Shown here piece after piece: positions 12,582-12,827 of a stretch of 12,827 bases of DNA (the first letter of the stretch is position 1; each line of letters opens with the position of its first letter). This DNA is from an uncultured Vogesella sp. (GTDB lineage Bacteria > Pseudomonadota > Gammaproteobacteria > Burkholderiales > Chromobacteriaceae), in assembly GCA_946479405.1 (NCBI GenBank), contig CAMLGD010000086.1, forward strand, positions 1 through 12,827, written 5' to 3'. The translations under genes and the position numbers were made by a program. The notes below the pieces were generated by a model that saw only the letters and a list, made by a program, of their open reading frames with translations, had not been told where the DNA came from and searched no databases.

Positions 12582-12827
12582 ATGCTGAGCAACCTTCCCC
12601 CCGCGAGCAGCGAGGCCCGCCAGGCAGCGGGCAGCGACGACAGCGTACCGGCGGCGCAAGCCCTGCCGGCCGCGACCGCGTTTGCCGATCTGCTGCAGGC
12701 GGCGCAGCCACCGGCCGATGTTATCGCCCCGGGCGACGACGCCAGCATGACGGAGGCCGCCAGCGACGTGGCGGCTGACAGCGGCAGTGACCACGCGGCC
12801 GATAGCGCTGCGGCCAACCTGGCGCTG
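12582..12827 (+). CDS. fliK: FliK, flagellar hook-length control protein, N-terminal 82 residues (partial)
   Basis: The frame opens with ATG six bases after the fliT-like stop and stays open to the window edge. The 82 visible residues are dominated by Ala, Asp, Ser, Pro and Gln, with a single hydrophobic block, TAFADLLQAA (about residues 32-41). That composition and the F-x-x-L-L element are typical of the N-terminal half of FliK, an exported ruler that measures the hook and signals FlhB to switch substrate. The diagnostic C-terminal domain lies outside the window. Position after fliS-fliT supports the call (lafE in lateral systems). The start has no strong Shine-Dalgarno beyond GGAG within the preceding stop region (12569-12572). 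Confidence 0.75.
   Translation, partial: MLSNLPPASSEARQAAGSDDSVPAAQALPAATAFADLLQAAQPPADVIAPGDDASMTEAASDVAADSGSDHAADSAAANLAL

Noticed and set aside
1..12827. Intrinsic terminators, tRNA or rRNA genes, CRISPR arrays, insertion sequences or attachment sites
   Set aside because: None seen: no stem followed by a T-run at a gene end, no tRNA-like fold, no regularly spaced repeats, and no transposase or integrase frame.

Overview
This window is a high-G+C proteobacterial flagellar export, basal-body and capping locus made of two divergently transcribed gene blocks. Only a 470-base AT-rich intergenic region (4490-4959) and a few short gaps are non-coding. The gene order, the missing fliO, and a short FliM without the CheY-binding peptide resemble secondary (lateral or 'Flag-2'-type) flagellar systems more than a primary polar or peritrichous one. 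The host cannot be named from this sequence. The G+C-rich codon use fits a beta- or gammaproteobacterium; a Chromobacterium-like Neisseriales is a guess only.

Minus-strand block, read from about 4489 down to 1: fliM, fliN, fliP, fliQ, fliR, flhB and the first 112 codons of flhA, which runs off the left edge. It encodes the lower C-ring (FliM, FliN) and the membrane export gate (FliP, FliQ, FliR, FlhB, FlhA). Genes are separated by at most 7 bases or overlap by 4 or 8 bases, so they are probably one operon.

Plus-strand block, 4960 to the right edge: fliE, fliF, fliG, fliH, fliI, fliJ, then an 85-base gap with a strong hairpin, then fliD, fliS, a fliT-like gene and the start of fliK, which runs off the right edge. 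It encodes the MS-ring and its rod adaptor (FliF, FliE), the rotor/switch protein FliG, the export ATPase complex (FliH, FliI, FliJ), the filament cap and its chaperone candidate (FliD, FliT), the flagellin chaperone (FliS) and the hook-length ruler (FliK).

Together these genes build the export apparatus and rotor. Flagellin, hook and rod genes, stator genes, sigma-28 and any dedicated transcription activator are not in the window. The intergenic region has many inverted repeats and candidate sigma-54 -24/-12 elements pointing both ways.

The most unusual points are: a textbook EF-hand calcium-binding loop inside the cap protein FliD; a FliM without its CheY-binding N-terminus, preceded by a 29-codon in-frame ORF ending in a stop directly against the fliM start; several non-canonical residues at functional positions of FliG; and stable hairpins just upstream of the fliE and fliD ribosome binding sites. 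I see no clearly new non-flagellar system.
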